From assembly GCA_937928405.1 (NCBI GenBank), contig CALFWZ010000068.1, positions 1-64,000 of the forward strand: 64,000 nt of DNA. Reading direction: 5' to 3'. Positions 16,112 to 26,533 of the stretch are shown here, piece after piece. Source of the DNA: an uncultured Saprospiraceae bacterium. Lineage in GTDB: Bacteria > Bacteroidota > Bacteroidia > Chitinophagales > Saprospiraceae. The translations under genes were made by a program, and so were the position numbers. Position 1 is the stretch's first letter, and each line of letters starts with the position of its first letter. The notes beneath the pieces were generated by a model. That model ran no database searches, was not told the origin of the DNA, and worked only from the letters and a program-made list of their open reading frames with translations.

Positions 16112-19100
16112 ATGAATATGAAATTAACCACCTCATTTAAGACTTCCAACCTGATTATTCCACTGTTGGTCATGCTGTTTAGTTTTACCGCCGTAGCGGG
16201 TGAAAACAGTTACCTGCTAGAGGCATCTTCTATTTTACAAGTGGATGAAAAAATTACAGGAACGGTCATTTCTGGCGAAGATGGTCAAGGGTTAATTGGT
16301 GTTACGGTAGTGGTCAAAGGAACCACGCAAGGAACCGCTACTGACATTAATGGAGAGTATACCATTGAAGCAAATACTGGTGATATTTTAGTGTTCTCCT
16401 ATACAGGTTTCAAAGGACAAGAAGTTACGGTTGGTGCTGATGCTACTTATAATATTATTTTAAAACCCGACGTAGAATTGATTGACGAAGTTGTGGTTGT
16501 TGGATATGGTACTCAGAAAAAATCGCACTTAACAGGATCTGTGTCCAAAGTTGAAAATAAAAAGTTAGATCAAATCGCCGTAGCCAGAGTAGATGATGCG
16601 TTGGTTGGTCAGGTATCTGGTGTAAATATTCAAAATACAACTTCTGAAGCAGGTGCTGCTCCTACGATTACTATCAGAGGATTTGGATCTGTAAACGCAG
16701 ATTCAGGCCCAGCAGTCGTGGTAGATGGAATCGTAGTAGATCCTGACTTTTTAGGAAATTTAGATATGAATGATATTGAATCCTTTGAAATTTTAAAAGA
16801 TGCTGCCTCTGCGGCAATTTATGGTAGCGAAGGTTCAAATGGGGTGATTCTAATCACGACCAAAAGTGGTAAATCAGGGAAAACCAAATTTAGTTATGAA
16901 ACTTATTTTGGTCGAAAGGAAGCATTTGGAAGTGAAATTTACAAAAAAAGTGTAGCCGATTGGGCCGCAAAAGAATTAGCTGAAACAGGCTCACTTTCTA
17001 ATCCAACTCAATACATGCAACAACTAGTTGCCGTTACGGGGATTGATCGTGATTGGCAGGATGTATTCCTTGATGGTGGAAATATCTCCAGTCATTCTTT
17101 CTCTGCTAGAGGTGGAAGTGACAATACAAAATTCAGTGCATCACTCAGAACCGTTGGTGATCAAGGAGTTGTCATCACGGATGATTACCGATTGTACTCA
17201 GGAAAATTAAAGATGAGTACCGAGATGTCCAAAAATCTAAAATTTGGCGTAAGCGTTACCCCTTCTTACTCAAAAAGACGAGCACTACCTACTTCTTCTG
17301 TGCACAATCCACTTAGACAATCACCGTGGCTCCCCATTTACCATACGGAAGAAACACTTGATTATGTGGATAGAGCTGAATATCCTAATGTAGAAGCTGG
17401 AGATTATTTCTTGGAAGATCATCTCAGAAGAATAGATATTGACACGACAGATGAGCTGACCTCTACGGCTACCCCGCGGGTCACCGGAGATACAAATCCT
17501 TATGCACAATTTATAGAAAGAGAGCACTACGAATTTAAAAGCAAACTATTAGGCTCTACCTACTTAAGATATAAAATCGCAAAAGGACTAGTCGCAAAAA
17601 CATCTCTAGGTGTGACCTTAGAGAGTCGTAAAAGAACTAGATATGATGGCGTCTTACATCATGGTGACGGAGCAAGTCGGTCGCTATATCAATTACAAAA
17701 TAGATTGCGTACCAGAATAATTTCGGATAATACCTTAGCGTATAATAGAGATTTTAACAAACACGGAATTGGTGCCTTACTAGGAGTAACAGTGCAAAAA
17801 AGAAAGTATGAAGAAAGTATCGTTACAGGTAGAGGATTCAGTAATGATCTGCTCAAAAATTTAGAAGGAGCATCCGTTGTTGATCTACCGATAGAACTTA
17901 ATTCCGAAAGAAATAAAATTGGATATTTCGCAAGACTCAATTACGCTTACGATAACAAGTATTTAATCAATGCATCTTTTAGACGAGATGGTAGTTCCGT
18001 TTTTGGACCACAATCAAAATGGGGTAATTTCCCTGCTATTTCTGTTGGTTGGAATGTTCATAAAGAAAAGTTCCTAGGTAATTTTAATGACATCGTTAGT
18101 AGATTAAAATTTAGAGTCAGTTATGGACTTACCGGAAATGAGAATTTCGACTTAGGTAATAATAATGAAGTAGAAAATGCCTATGCTTCTTTGGCATTGC
18201 AGACGCCTGTAGGTGCCGTTATTAACGGAAATGTCACGCAAGGAGTTATTTCTTCTATTATAGCAAACCCAACCTTACAATGGGAAGCCTCAAGAGAATT
18301 CAACCCTGGGATTGATTTTGGATTTGCCGGCAACAGAATCACCGGATCTATAGACTATTATATTAGAACGAGTGAACAACTACTCTTAAACAACCCCGTC
18401 TCTTATGGTACTGGTTTTGCCCGCGGAATTGTCAACTTGGGAGAGGTGGAAAATAGTGGTTTTGAATTTGAACTTAGAACTAGAAATCTCGCTAGTAATC
18501 AGTTCAGTTGGAGTACTACCGTCATTGCATCCACCAACAAAAATGTATTACTCAATTTTGGAGAAAATAATGGTGCACTGACAGAAGACCGTAACGGTAG
18601 AAGTTCACAATGGATTAACTTAGTCGGAAATCCGATCTCTTCTTATTATGGTTTTGTAGTGGACAAAGAGCTACCGACTGAATTTTATAGTACGCCTTAC
18701 CTTCCTATCAACGGAAAGTCAGAAGAGGTAATCGTTAAAGATTTGAATGGTGACGGTCTCATTACAGACGAAGATAAAACCATCCTAGGAGATCCTTACG
18801 CTAACATTATTTGGAGTGTTACCAATGAGTTTACATTTGGAGATTTTGATTTTTCTTTTATGCTACAAGGAAGTTTAGGCGGGCAAGTTAGAAATATGGG
18901 TGATGAATATTTCTTTGCTTTATTTAATGGTTTAACAAATAGTCGAAAAGAGGTAGTAGATGCTGGGATTATTTCTGATGAATCCTTCTTACAACGAAGA
19001 GTACACACCAATGATATCATTCAGAATTCAGGTTATTTTACATTGAGAAATGTAAATATTGGTTATAATTTCAAGAGTAAATTATCCCGCTTTGGGTTAA

Positions 19101-19273
19101 CCGACCTAAGAGTCTATGCTTCTGGTCAAAACCTGTTTTATCAAACAGCTGATGACTATACAGGCTTCAACCCTGAATATGACAATAGCGTAGGTCCTCA
19201 GTCTTATGGCTATCAAAGAGGAGGAAAACCAAATTTCAGAACTGTAACTTTTGGTTTGAATCTTAAATTTTAA
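16112..19273 (+). CDS. susC: SusC-like TonB-dependent outer-membrane transporter
   Basis: A 1053-residue SusC/RagA protein. The signal peptide is followed by a CarboxypepD_reg-like beta-sandwich (about 47-135, ITGTVISGEDGQGLIGVTVV). A SusC-type motif VVVGYGTQKK and a plug domain (about 145-255, GFGSVNADSGPAVVVDGIVV and ILKDAASAAIYGSEGSNGVI) come next, then a large 22-strand barrel ending in aromatic FGLNLKF. It imports oligosaccharides across the outer membrane using TonB energy together with the SusD lid encoded 18 bases downstream. The neighbouring lyases make alginate oligosaccharides the expected cargo. Confidence 0.93.
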   Translation: MNMKLTTSFKTSNLIIPLLVMLFSFTAVAGENSYLLEASSILQVDEKITGTVISGEDGQGLIGVTVVVKGTTQGTATDINGEYTIEANTGDILVFSYTGFKGQEVTVGADATYNIILKPDVELIDEVVVVGYGTQKKSHLTGSVSKVENKKLDQIAVARVDDALVGQVSGVNIQNTTSEAGAAPTITIRGFGSVNADSGPAVVVDGIVVDPDFLGNLDMNDIESFEILKDAASAAIYGSEGSNGVILITTKSGKSGKTKFSYETYFGRKEAFGSEIYKKSVADWAAKELAETGSLSNPTQYMQQLVAVTGIDRDWQDVFLDGGNISSHSFSARGGSDNTKFSASLRTVGDQGVVITDDYRLYSGKLKMSTEMSKNLKFGVSVTPSYSKRRALPTSSVHNPLRQSPWLPIYHTEETLDYVDRAEYPNVEAGDYFLEDHLRRIDIDTTDELTSTATPRVTGDTNPYAQFIEREHYEFKSKLLGSTYLRYKIAKGLVAKTSLGVTLESRKRTRYDGVLHHGDGASRSLYQLQNRLRTRIISDNTLAYNRDFNKHGIGALLGVTVQKRKYEESIVTGRGFSNDLLKNLEGASVVDLPIELNSERNKIGYFARLNYAYDNKYLINASFRRDGSSVFGPQSKWGNFPAISVGWNVHKEKFLGNFNDIVSRLKFRVSYGLTGNENFDLGNNNEVENAYASLALQTPVGAVINGNVTQGVISSIIANPTLQWEASREFNPGIDFGFAGNRITGSIDYYIRTSEQLLLNNPVSYGTGFARGIVNLGEVENSGFEFELRTRNLASNQFSWSTTVIASTNKNVLLNFGENNGALTEDRNGRSSQWINLVGNPISSYYGFVVDKELPTEFYSTPYLPINGKSEEVIVKDLNGDGLITDEDKTILGDPYANIIWSVTNEFTFGDFDFSFMLQGSLGGQVRNMGDEYFFALFNGLTNSRKEVVDAGIISDESFLQRRVHTNDIIQNSGYFTLRNVNIGYNFKSKLSRFGLTDLRVYASGQNLFYQTADDYTGFNPEYDNSVGPQSYGYQRGGKPNFRTVTFGLNLKF

Positions 19274-19291
19274 TCTTAAAAAAATTATAAA

Positions 19292-20740
19292 ATGAAGTAT
19301 AGTAAATATATAATCATTATAGTAATAGGATTGCTTTTCAATTCCTGTCAAGATGACTTTTTAAATCCATTACCCGATTCTGCCATCGTATTGGAGAGTT
19401 TCTTTAAATCTGATGCCGATGTCTTCGCAGGAATCGTCGGTATCTACGATGCTATTCAAGGAATTAGCGTTAGTGCCCAAACAAATACTACTCGGGTTAA
19501 TCGAGGTGTACAATTTGAATTTATGGTAACCGAATTGCGTAGCGATAATACCCGCACGGCAACCTTAGAAGGATCGAGAGCCGACTTCCACCGATACCTT
19601 ACTGACCCTGATAATCTCCAGTCAGAGGATTATTATCAGTCCATGTATGAAGTTATTTTTAGAGCCAATAATATCTTACAATATATCGATGTGGCTGACG
19701 AAAACAACCAAGCTAGTTATACTGCCGAAGCTAAATTTTTAAGAGCTTATGCTTACTTCAACTTGGTTAGATTATATGGTGATGTCCCACTGATTACAAG
19801 AGTAGTAGGTCCTAAAGAAAATGAAATACTTTTTACTAGAATACCAACAGCAGAAATCTATCAGCAGATTGAATCAGACTTACAAGAAGCCATTGATGTT
19901 TTAGACAATTCTAGTAGATCAAGAGCCTCAAAAGGAGCAGCACAAGGTCTTTTAGCAAAAGTCTATCTTACGCAAGAAAATCGAGACTACGAAGGTGCCA
20001 AAGCATTATGTGAAGCAATTATGAGTAGCGGAGACTATGCTTTACAAGATACCTTTCCAGATGTTTTTTATGATGAATTAAATAATGAAATTCTTTTTGC
20101 GGTAGAATATGACTTTGGTAATATTCAAGAAAGCCAAGGTTACTCTGCAGAGTTTACCACTACTCAAGGTCGACAAGATGGACTTAATATCGTAAACGAT
20201 AATCTAATTGCCGCCTTTGCACAAGGTGGAGGAAATAGAACGCCTACTTCTTTTACCACATTTTCTAATGCTACCCTAGTAGCAAAATTCCTTCCTAATG
20301 GGACGGACTTAACTGCTGTTCCAGTTTATTATGGAGAATTTCCACAACAGGCTGGTAATGACTGGATAGTTCTACGGTATGCAGATGTATTACTTATGCA
20401 CGCAGAAGCTATTTTAGCAGGTAGTCCACAAACCTCAGATACGGAGGCCATTAATTCTTATATGGCGGTTAGAGTAAGAGCAGGATTTGATCCAGTAGCG
20501 GACCGTCCTTCTTCGCTTACTAAACTTGAATTACTAGCTGAAAGACGGATAGAACTAGCTTTTGAAAATCAACGTTTCTTTGACCTGCTTAGATTCGGCG
20601 TGGCAGATGAAATTTTAGGTGCTCATGCCGTTGACCTTGGATATCCTGACTATAATCCTAGAAAATTATTGCTACCTATTCCAGCAAGAGAAATTAACCT
20701 GAGTGAGGGACGTCTCAGTCAGAATCCTGGTTATAATTAG
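19292..20740 (+). CDS. susD: SusD/RagB-family glycan-binding lipoprotein
   Basis: 482 residues with a lipoprotein signal (LLFNSC, Cys19). The N-terminal SusD-like TPR region is recognisable (AKFLRAYAYFNLVRLYGDVPLIT), as is the C-terminal RagB/SusD motif (LAERRIELAFENQRFFDLLRFG and KLLLPIPAREINLSEGRLSQNPGY). It forms the lid of the SusCD complex and binds the glycan at the surface. It lies 18 bases after susC, surely in the same transcript. The ligand, alginate oligosaccharide, is inferred from the locus. Confidence 0.93.
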   Translation: MKYSKYIIIIVIGLLFNSCQDDFLNPLPDSAIVLESFFKSDADVFAGIVGIYDAIQGISVSAQTNTTRVNRGVQFEFMVTELRSDNTRTATLEGSRADFHRYLTDPDNLQSEDYYQSMYEVIFRANNILQYIDVADENNQASYTAEAKFLRAYAYFNLVRLYGDVPLITRVVGPKENEILFTRIPTAEIYQQIESDLQEAIDVLDNSSRSRASKGAAQGLLAKVYLTQENRDYEGAKALCEAIMSSGDYALQDTFPDVFYDELNNEILFAVEYDFGNIQESQGYSAEFTTTQGRQDGLNIVNDNLIAAFAQGGGNRTPTSFTTFSNATLVAKFLPNGTDLTAVPVYYGEFPQQAGNDWIVLRYADVLLMHAEAILAGSPQTSDTEAINSYMAVRVRAGFDPVADRPSSLTKLELLAERRIELAFENQRFFDLLRFGVADEILGAHAVDLGYPDYNPRKLLLPIPAREINLSEGRLSQNPGYN

Positions 20741-20768
20741 ACGTTGTTTAAAACAAAAATAATTTAAA

Positions 20769-22718
20769 ATGAAAAATTTAATAAATATATCTCAATGCAC
20801 TACCTTCTTAGGCTGGTTCATCTTAGCAACCATCCTTTTTGTAGGCTGTCAAAATGAATTTGATTACGAATTACCAGATGCTAATTCTAAGGAAGACGTC
20901 ATTTTTCCTACGGCTAACTTCTCTTACGCTTCTGCTATTGATGATTTTAAAAAAATCAAATTCACCAATCTGTCATTTGAAGCAATTGCTTACCAATGGG
21001 ATTTTGGAAGCGGAAATACTTCTACTGAAAAAGACCCCACATTTACATTTGCAGATTTGGGTGTCTATCCCGTAACCCTAGTTGCGACCGATGGAAACGG
21101 TATTACTGGTGAAGTAACCATTAATGTAATAGTTGAGGAAGGTCCTTTCCAACCAATCATTCTAGAAGCTGGCTTCGAAGACAATACCCTACCCGATGGC
21201 TCCGGTGATGGTCGAGACTCTTGGAGAAATAATGCCATAGGTGGTGTTATCCAAATTACGGGTAGTCCGGTAACTTTTGGTTCTCAAGGTGCCAAATTGC
21301 CAGCTCCACAAGACCGTATTGGTTACCAAGAAATTGTCGTAGAACGTGAAACTAATTATGACCTAACATTTTGGTACACCATGTTAGCGGGTTCATCTGA
21401 TCCTTTTGTCACGGTTTCCATCCTTGGTGTTTCAGCTACCGGAACGATTACTAGTCGTGAGCAAGCTACCGCCCAAACCATCGCTTCTGTTACCGTAAAC
21501 GACGACTCAGATCCTACCGTTTATTTAGAGCAGGAACTTTCCTTTAACTCAGGAGATAATGAAAAGGTGGCTATCTATTTCTTTAATGGTCCAGTAGAGG
21601 CTAGATTAGATAATTTTTCAATTGAAGTGGGATTACCTGGAGCGGTTCCTCCTTCCGCAGGATTTGATGTTGAGCAAAGTGAGACGGATTATCTATCTTA
21701 TACATTTACCAATACTTCTACCAATGGAAATACTTATTTATGGGATTTTGGTGATGGAAATACTTCTATGGATGAGTCTCCAACCCACGTTTATGCAACC
21801 GCCGATATTTACGATGTTACCCTAACGGTTACTAGCGCGAATAACTTGACCGGTACGTTAACAAGAAGCGTTGATATTCAAGCACCCGTCACCGCAGATT
21901 TTACCTACGAAATTGATGCTACTAATTATAAAACCGTCCATTTTATGGATGCTTCTGAAGACGCGGTCATGTTGTTATGGGATTTTGGTGATGAGTTCCA
22001 ATTCACCGGAATGAATCCAAGTCATACTTATGCAGAAGATGGCGTTTATCCAGTGACCTTAACCGCATATAGCGTCACCAATAAAATAAGTGAGGCTTCC
22101 GCCATGGTGGTCATCGCAGATGGATTTATCGTACAGGTGCTTAATGGAACTTTTGATGAGTATACCACCAATACAGGTGACAATGCGGATGCTTGGGATA
22201 TGACCCCAAACAGTACCGTGGTAGACAATAATGGAAATGAAATTCCAAGTCCTTATCGAGATCTTTGGAATAATACAGATTTGAATAGCTACATTGATGA
22301 TGCCTATTGTGCTAGTGAGCAACCTGGCTCTACTAGCAATGGTAATAATGGAACTAGAGGAGGAAAATTCAGTGATCCATGTCGTCGTTTGTATCAGCTG
22401 GTAGCCGTCCAAGCCGGCACTGAATACACGTTCTCTATCGATACCCGTTCGGAAGCGATGGGCGTAAATACGGAAGTATTTATTTTAAACGAAGAGATCA
22501 CCACAGAGGTGGGCATTGATGCGAATCTTGGTGATGACCCTGCGGTAGATGCGTATCTTGAAATCACAAATGACTTCAGTACTGACAATAGTGTATTTGC
22601 TACCAACACCTTTACCTTTACAGCATCGGCACCTCAGATAGTTATTTATGTTAGGGCTTTAGGTGCCCTAACTGGTGGAGAACATGAAGTCTTTATTGAC
22701 AACATTACCATAGAGTAA
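20769..22718 (+). CDS. PKD-domain surface lipoprotein, likely alginate-binding (SusE/F position)
   Basis: A 649-residue lipoprotein (FVGC, Cys27) encoded 28 bases after susD. Three PKD domains are visible with the WDFG motif: YQWDFGSGNTSTEKDPTFTF, YLWDFGDGNTSMDESPTHVY and LLWDFGDEFQFTGMNPSHTY. A beta-sandwich between the first and second PKD (about 130-290, GFEDNTLPDGSGDG) and another at the C-terminus (about 455-649) look like carbohydrate-binding modules. The position after SusCD is that of SusE/F-type surface glycan-binding proteins. It has no catalytic motif, so a binding role is favoured. Confidence 0.82.
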   Translation: MKNLINISQCTTFLGWFILATILFVGCQNEFDYELPDANSKEDVIFPTANFSYASAIDDFKKIKFTNLSFEAIAYQWDFGSGNTSTEKDPTFTFADLGVYPVTLVATDGNGITGEVTINVIVEEGPFQPIILEAGFEDNTLPDGSGDGRDSWRNNAIGGVIQITGSPVTFGSQGAKLPAPQDRIGYQEIVVERETNYDLTFWYTMLAGSSDPFVTVSILGVSATGTITSREQATAQTIASVTVNDDSDPTVYLEQELSFNSGDNEKVAIYFFNGPVEARLDNFSIEVGLPGAVPPSAGFDVEQSETDYLSYTFTNTSTNGNTYLWDFGDGNTSMDESPTHVYATADIYDVTLTVTSANNLTGTLTRSVDIQAPVTADFTYEIDATNYKTVHFMDASEDAVMLLWDFGDEFQFTGMNPSHTYAEDGVYPVTLTAYSVTNKISEASAMVVIADGFIVQVLNGTFDEYTTNTGDNADAWDMTPNSTVVDNNGNEIPSPYRDLWNNTDLNSYIDDAYCASEQPGSTSNGNNGTRGGKFSDPCRRLYQLVAVQAGTEYTFSIDTRSEAMGVNTEVFILNEEITTEVGIDANLGDDPAVDAYLEITNDFSTDNSVFATNTFTFTASAPQIVIYVRALGALTGGEHEVFIDNITIE

Positions 22719-22747
22719 TAAACTACCACTAACTTAAAAATTAATAC

Positions 22748-22781
22748 CGCCCAGTCTTAAGATTTGGACTGGGCGATTTTT
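22748..22781 (+). terminator. Terminator after susCD-PKD genes
   Basis: CGCCCAGTC (22748-22756) pairs perfectly with GACTGGGCG (22767-22775), followed by ATTTTT. It separates the transport/binding operon from the catabolic genes. Confidence 0.85.
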
Positions 22782-22819
22782 AATAATTAATTTTAACATT
22801 TCATACGTTTCATATAAAA

Positions 22820-22860
22820 GCAGGACTCTGTTTTTATCGACAGAGTGCCTGTATATTTTT
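22820..22860 (+). terminator. Second hairpin just upstream of the Nramp-like gene
   Basis: ACTCTGT (22827-22833) and ACAGAGT (22842-22848), extended by CAGG/CCTG across a bulge, form a stem followed by ATATTTTTATTT and the next ATG. It may be a second terminator or a leader hairpin that tunes read-through into 22865. Confidence 0.5.
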
Positions 22861-22864
22861 ATTT

Positions 22865-24136
22865 ATGAAAGAACAAGACAACCTACTTAAAAAACTTTAC
22901 TTGCTTTTATTGGCCATCGGTCCAGGAATATTTGCCATTGGATATACGATTGGAACAGGCAGTGTAACTTCTATGATCGTTGCTGGAAGTCAGTACGGAA
23001 TGCAATTGTTATGGGTTTTGTTTTTGAGTTGTTTATTTTCTTGGGTCTTAATGGAAGCATATGGACGCTATGCTTTAGTCACTGGAGAAACCGCTTTATA
23101 TGGTTTTCGAAAACATTTAAAGTTTGGAAAACTTATTTCCATCCTCATCATTATCGGTATCACCTTTGGACAATGGAATTCTTTGATCGGTATTTTAGGA
23201 ATTTCAGCCAATGCTATTTATGAAACCTTAGCCCTTTTTATCCCCTCACTGCAAGGCAACGAATATTGGTGTGTATTGATCATCGCCTTAATCATTATCG
23301 GTAGCATGTACACCTTTCTGTGGATAGGTAGCTATACTATTTTTGAAAAAATATTAATCATTTTTGTCTCTTTTATGGGACTGTCATTTTTCCTTTCCCT
23401 CTTTATCTTTTTACCAGCACCGAGCGAAATTGCTAAAGGTATGATTCCTTCAATTCCCCAAGTAGAAGGAGGAAAAATGTTGGTGGCTGCTTTTGTAGGT
23501 ACGACGATGGCTGCCGCTACTTTTCTTTCTCGTCCACTTTTTATTCAAGGAAAAGGCTGGACGATAGATAACCTAAAAGACCAACAAAAAGATGCCAAGT
23601 GGGCAGCTATTTTTATTTTCATTATCAGCGGTTCTATCATGGCAGTTGCCATGGGCGCTTTTTATCACGACGGTAAGGTAGTTACCAAGGTCCTTGATAT
23701 GGTTTATGCACTAGAACCGATTGCCGGAAAGTTTGCAATTGCTGTTTTCTTTTTAGGAACTTTATCCGCAGGATTATCTTCCATCTTCCCTATTCTGATG
23801 ATCTGTCCCATATTAATTGCCGATTATCAAGATGGAAAATTAGACATGGAATCCAAGCAATTTAAAATACTAACGGGCATCGCTTGTATCATCGGATTAA
23901 GCGTTCCAATTTTAGGTGCTAATCCAATCAAGGCTCAAATCTTAACACAAGTATTTAATGTTTTTGTATTACCGCTAGTCATCATTGGAATTCTCATTAT
24001 GGTTAATAAAAAAGATTTAATGGGAGAACATAAAGCGGGTCCGGTGCTAAATACGGGAATTATTTTATCCCTCATTTTTGCCTGTATTATTTCTTACAAT
24101 GGTGTAATGGCAATTATTGAAAAATTTTCTTCTTAA
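22865..24136 (+). CDS. Nramp-family-like transporter lacking the metal-binding residues
   Basis: A 423-residue membrane protein with 11 or so helices and the Nramp fold signature (GPGIFAIGY near the start, YGMQLLWV, FFLGTLSAGLSS in the late helices). Against bacterial MntH, however, the helix-1 metal motif DPGN reads GTGS and the helix-6 motif MPH reads AAA (GTTMAAATFLSRP). The Asp, Asn and Met that coordinate manganese or iron are thus absent. Family membership is clear, but the usual Mn/Fe function is unlikely. The gene sits between the SusCD operon and PL17 in an alginate locus, so an organic substrate such as a uronate or an alginate oligomer is an attractive but untested idea. Confidence 0.75.
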   Translation: MKEQDNLLKKLYLLLLAIGPGIFAIGYTIGTGSVTSMIVAGSQYGMQLLWVLFLSCLFSWVLMEAYGRYALVTGETALYGFRKHLKFGKLISILIIIGITFGQWNSLIGILGISANAIYETLALFIPSLQGNEYWCVLIIALIIIGSMYTFLWIGSYTIFEKILIIFVSFMGLSFFLSLFIFLPAPSEIAKGMIPSIPQVEGGKMLVAAFVGTTMAAATFLSRPLFIQGKGWTIDNLKDQQKDAKWAAIFIFIISGSIMAVAMGAFYHDGKVVTKVLDMVYALEPIAGKFAIAVFFLGTLSAGLSSIFPILMICPILIADYQDGKLDMESKQFKILTGIACIIGLSVPILGANPIKAQILTQVFNVFVLPLVIIGILIMVNKKDLMGEHKAGPVLNTGIILSLIFACIISYNGVMAIIEKFSS

Positions 24137-24168
24137 GAATTCTCACCTTTTGGTGTAAAAAAATAATT

Positions 24169-26445
24169 TTGAAAAAAAATAATAACATACAATTTTTAGT
24201 TATGCTCTTCCTCGGACTAGCGATACATCTTTCTGCTCAAAATCATCCAAATCTAATTTTGACAAAAGAAGGCGTAGCTGAAATTCGAAAAAATATTGGA
24301 ACAGTTCCAATGTTCGATAAAGTCCTCGCGGACACAAAAGCAGAAGTGGATGCCGAAATCGAAATTGGCGTAAAAGTACCCATTCCAAAAGATATGGCAG
24401 GAGGTTATACGCACGAGCGCCATAAAAAGAATTGGTTTATTCTACAAAAAGCAGGTAACCTTTACCAAATTACTGGAGAAGAAAAATACGCAGAATACAT
24501 CCGCCAAAATTTATTAGCGTACGCTAAAATGTTCCCTACTCTACCCAAACATCCAACCGACAGAAGCTATGCCACTGGGAAGATTTTTTGGCAATGTTTA
24601 AACGATGCCAACTGGCTGGTTTATGTTAGTCAGGCTTATGATGCCGTTTATAATTTTATGTCAAAAGAAGAAAGAGATTTTGTTGAAAAAGATCTCTTCC
24701 GACCATTAGCTGAATGGATCTCAACAGAAAACCCAAAATTTTATAATCGAGTTCATAACCACAGTACTTGGGGTAACGCAGGTGTTGGAATGATCGGTTT
24801 GGTAATGAACGATGAAGCATTAATTCAACGAGCATTATACGGTTTAAAAAATGATGGACTAGATAATTCCATGGTCGACAACGACGGCGGTTTTATAAAA
24901 GTAGAAGGTCAAAATAGAGCCGGCTTTTTTGCTCAATTAGATTTTTCTTTTTCTCCAGATGGACATTTTACCGAAGGGCCCTACTACCTTCGTTATGCCA
25001 TGACACCATTTTTATTATTCGCTAAATCTTTGGCGAATAATCGACCTGACTTAAAAATTTACGATTATCGAAATGGTATTTTAGAAAAGTCCATTTATTC
25101 CCTTTTATACGAAACCGATGCACAAGGACGATTCTTCCCCATCAATGACTCCCAAAAAGGTATGTCCTGGAATTCGCGGGAAGTAGTAGCCGCAGTAGAC
25201 ATTGCTTACTTAGATTTTGGAGGCGATCCAATGTTGCTTTCTATTGCACAAAAACAAGGCAAAGTCACCCTAGATGTGGCAGGCTTTAAAACCGCAGCGG
25301 ATATTGAAAAAGGGTTGACAGTACCCTTCCAACATCAATCAATTGCCTACAGCGATGGTGCCGATGGAAAGCACGGTGGCTTGGGCATTCTACGGGCCGA
25401 CAATCCAGATGGAGAAGAAATCTGTGTTGTAGCAAAATATGCTGCGCATGGTATGGGACATGGCCATTTTGATAAATTGTCTTACTCACTTTACGATACA
25501 GATGGAGAAGTGATTCAAGATTATGGAGCTTCCCGTTGGGTGAATATTGATCAAAAAGGTGGTGGTCGTTACTTAAAAGAAAATCAGACTTTTGCGAAAC
25601 AAACCATCGCCCATAATACCTTGGTCATTAATGAAACATCACATTATAAAGGAAAAGTAAAAGCAGCAGAAGCCCATCACCCAGATCAATATTTTTTCGA
25701 CATTAAAAATCCAAACGTTCAAGCAGTGAGTGCAAAAGAACTTCATGCTTATGAGGATGCCACCATGCATAGAACTTTGATTTTATTAAAAGATAAAAAT
25801 TTTAGAAATCCATTGTTGATAGATGTGCTAAAAGTAACTTCGGAAAAACAAAATCAGTACGATTTACCAACTTGGTTTCATGGTCATCTGGTAGATGCAA
25901 ATTTTGATTATGCTAAACAATTGAACAGTTTAACAACTCTTGGAAACGATCATGGGTACCAACATATTTGGAAAGAAGCCACCGGAAAATCTGAAGGTCA
26001 AGGCAATCAAATAACTTGGTTTGCCCACCAAAACTCAGGTGGTGGAGAAATGCAGGGAAAACTTTTTACCCTGACCACTTCTTCCCTGCCAGGTGATGAA
26101 TTATTTTTTGCCAGAGCCGGAGCAAATGATCCCAGTTTCAACTTACGTCCCGATCCCGTTTTCATCCAAAGAAGAACAGGAGGAAATAGTGTTTTTGCTA
26201 GTGTGGTTGAATCACATGGAACTTACGATCCAGTTTCTGAAATACCTGTAAGTCCTTTTTCACAAGTAAAATCGGTAGCGGTAATTCATGATTCTAGAGC
26301 ATATACGGTCGTTCAAATTACTGATAAAAATGAGAAATCTTGGACATTAGCCATCTCGAATGAAGAGACATCCGACCAGGCTAACCATGAAGTAAAAATT
26401 GGAGAAAAAATGTTTAAATGGCAGGGTGCTTATATCATCAAATAG
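24169..26445 (+). CDS. PL17 oligoalginate lyase (heparinase II/III-like)
   Basis: A 758-residue secreted or periplasmic enzyme with a signal peptide ending LSAQ. The start is TTG at 24169, 32 bases after the preceding stop; no ATG fits the signal sequence better. The N-terminal alpha/alpha-toroid carries NHSTWGNAG (Asn-His near 198) and DGHFTEGPYYLRYAM (Tyr near 270). The C-terminal heparinase II/III-like beta-sandwich carries GMGHGHFDKLSYSLYD (His about 430, Tyr about 436). These match the Asn/His/Tyr set of PL17 exolytic oligoalginate lyases, which release unsaturated monouronate from oligomer ends. It works after PL6/PL7 and feeds KdgF. Confidence 0.9.
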   Translation: MKKNNNIQFLVMLFLGLAIHLSAQNHPNLILTKEGVAEIRKNIGTVPMFDKVLADTKAEVDAEIEIGVKVPIPKDMAGGYTHERHKKNWFILQKAGNLYQITGEEKYAEYIRQNLLAYAKMFPTLPKHPTDRSYATGKIFWQCLNDANWLVYVSQAYDAVYNFMSKEERDFVEKDLFRPLAEWISTENPKFYNRVHNHSTWGNAGVGMIGLVMNDEALIQRALYGLKNDGLDNSMVDNDGGFIKVEGQNRAGFFAQLDFSFSPDGHFTEGPYYLRYAMTPFLLFAKSLANNRPDLKIYDYRNGILEKSIYSLLYETDAQGRFFPINDSQKGMSWNSREVVAAVDIAYLDFGGDPMLLSIAQKQGKVTLDVAGFKTAADIEKGLTVPFQHQSIAYSDGADGKHGGLGILRADNPDGEEICVVAKYAAHGMGHGHFDKLSYSLYDTDGEVIQDYGASRWVNIDQKGGGRYLKENQTFAKQTIAHNTLVINETSHYKGKVKAAEAHHPDQYFFDIKNPNVQAVSAKELHAYEDATMHRTLILLKDKNFRNPLLIDVLKVTSEKQNQYDLPTWFHGHLVDANFDYAKQLNSLTTLGNDHGYQHIWKEATGKSEGQGNQITWFAHQNSGGGEMQGKLFTLTTSSLPGDELFFARAGANDPSFNLRPDPVFIQRRTGGNSVFASVVESHGTYDPVSEIPVSPFSQVKSVAVIHDSRAYTVVQITDKNEKSWTLAISNEETSDQANHEVKIGEKMFKWQGAYIIK

Positions 26446-26533
26446 TTCTTTATATTTGCCGTGCTTGATAGAAAAATTAATTCATTAACGTAGAAATTGT
26501 TTTTATACAACTTCGTAAAATATTCTTATACAC

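Noticed and set aside
24120..24170. TTTTGGTGTAAAA before PL17 as a GntR operator
   Set aside because: Only one half-site (TTGGT) is present, without the inverted ACCAA.
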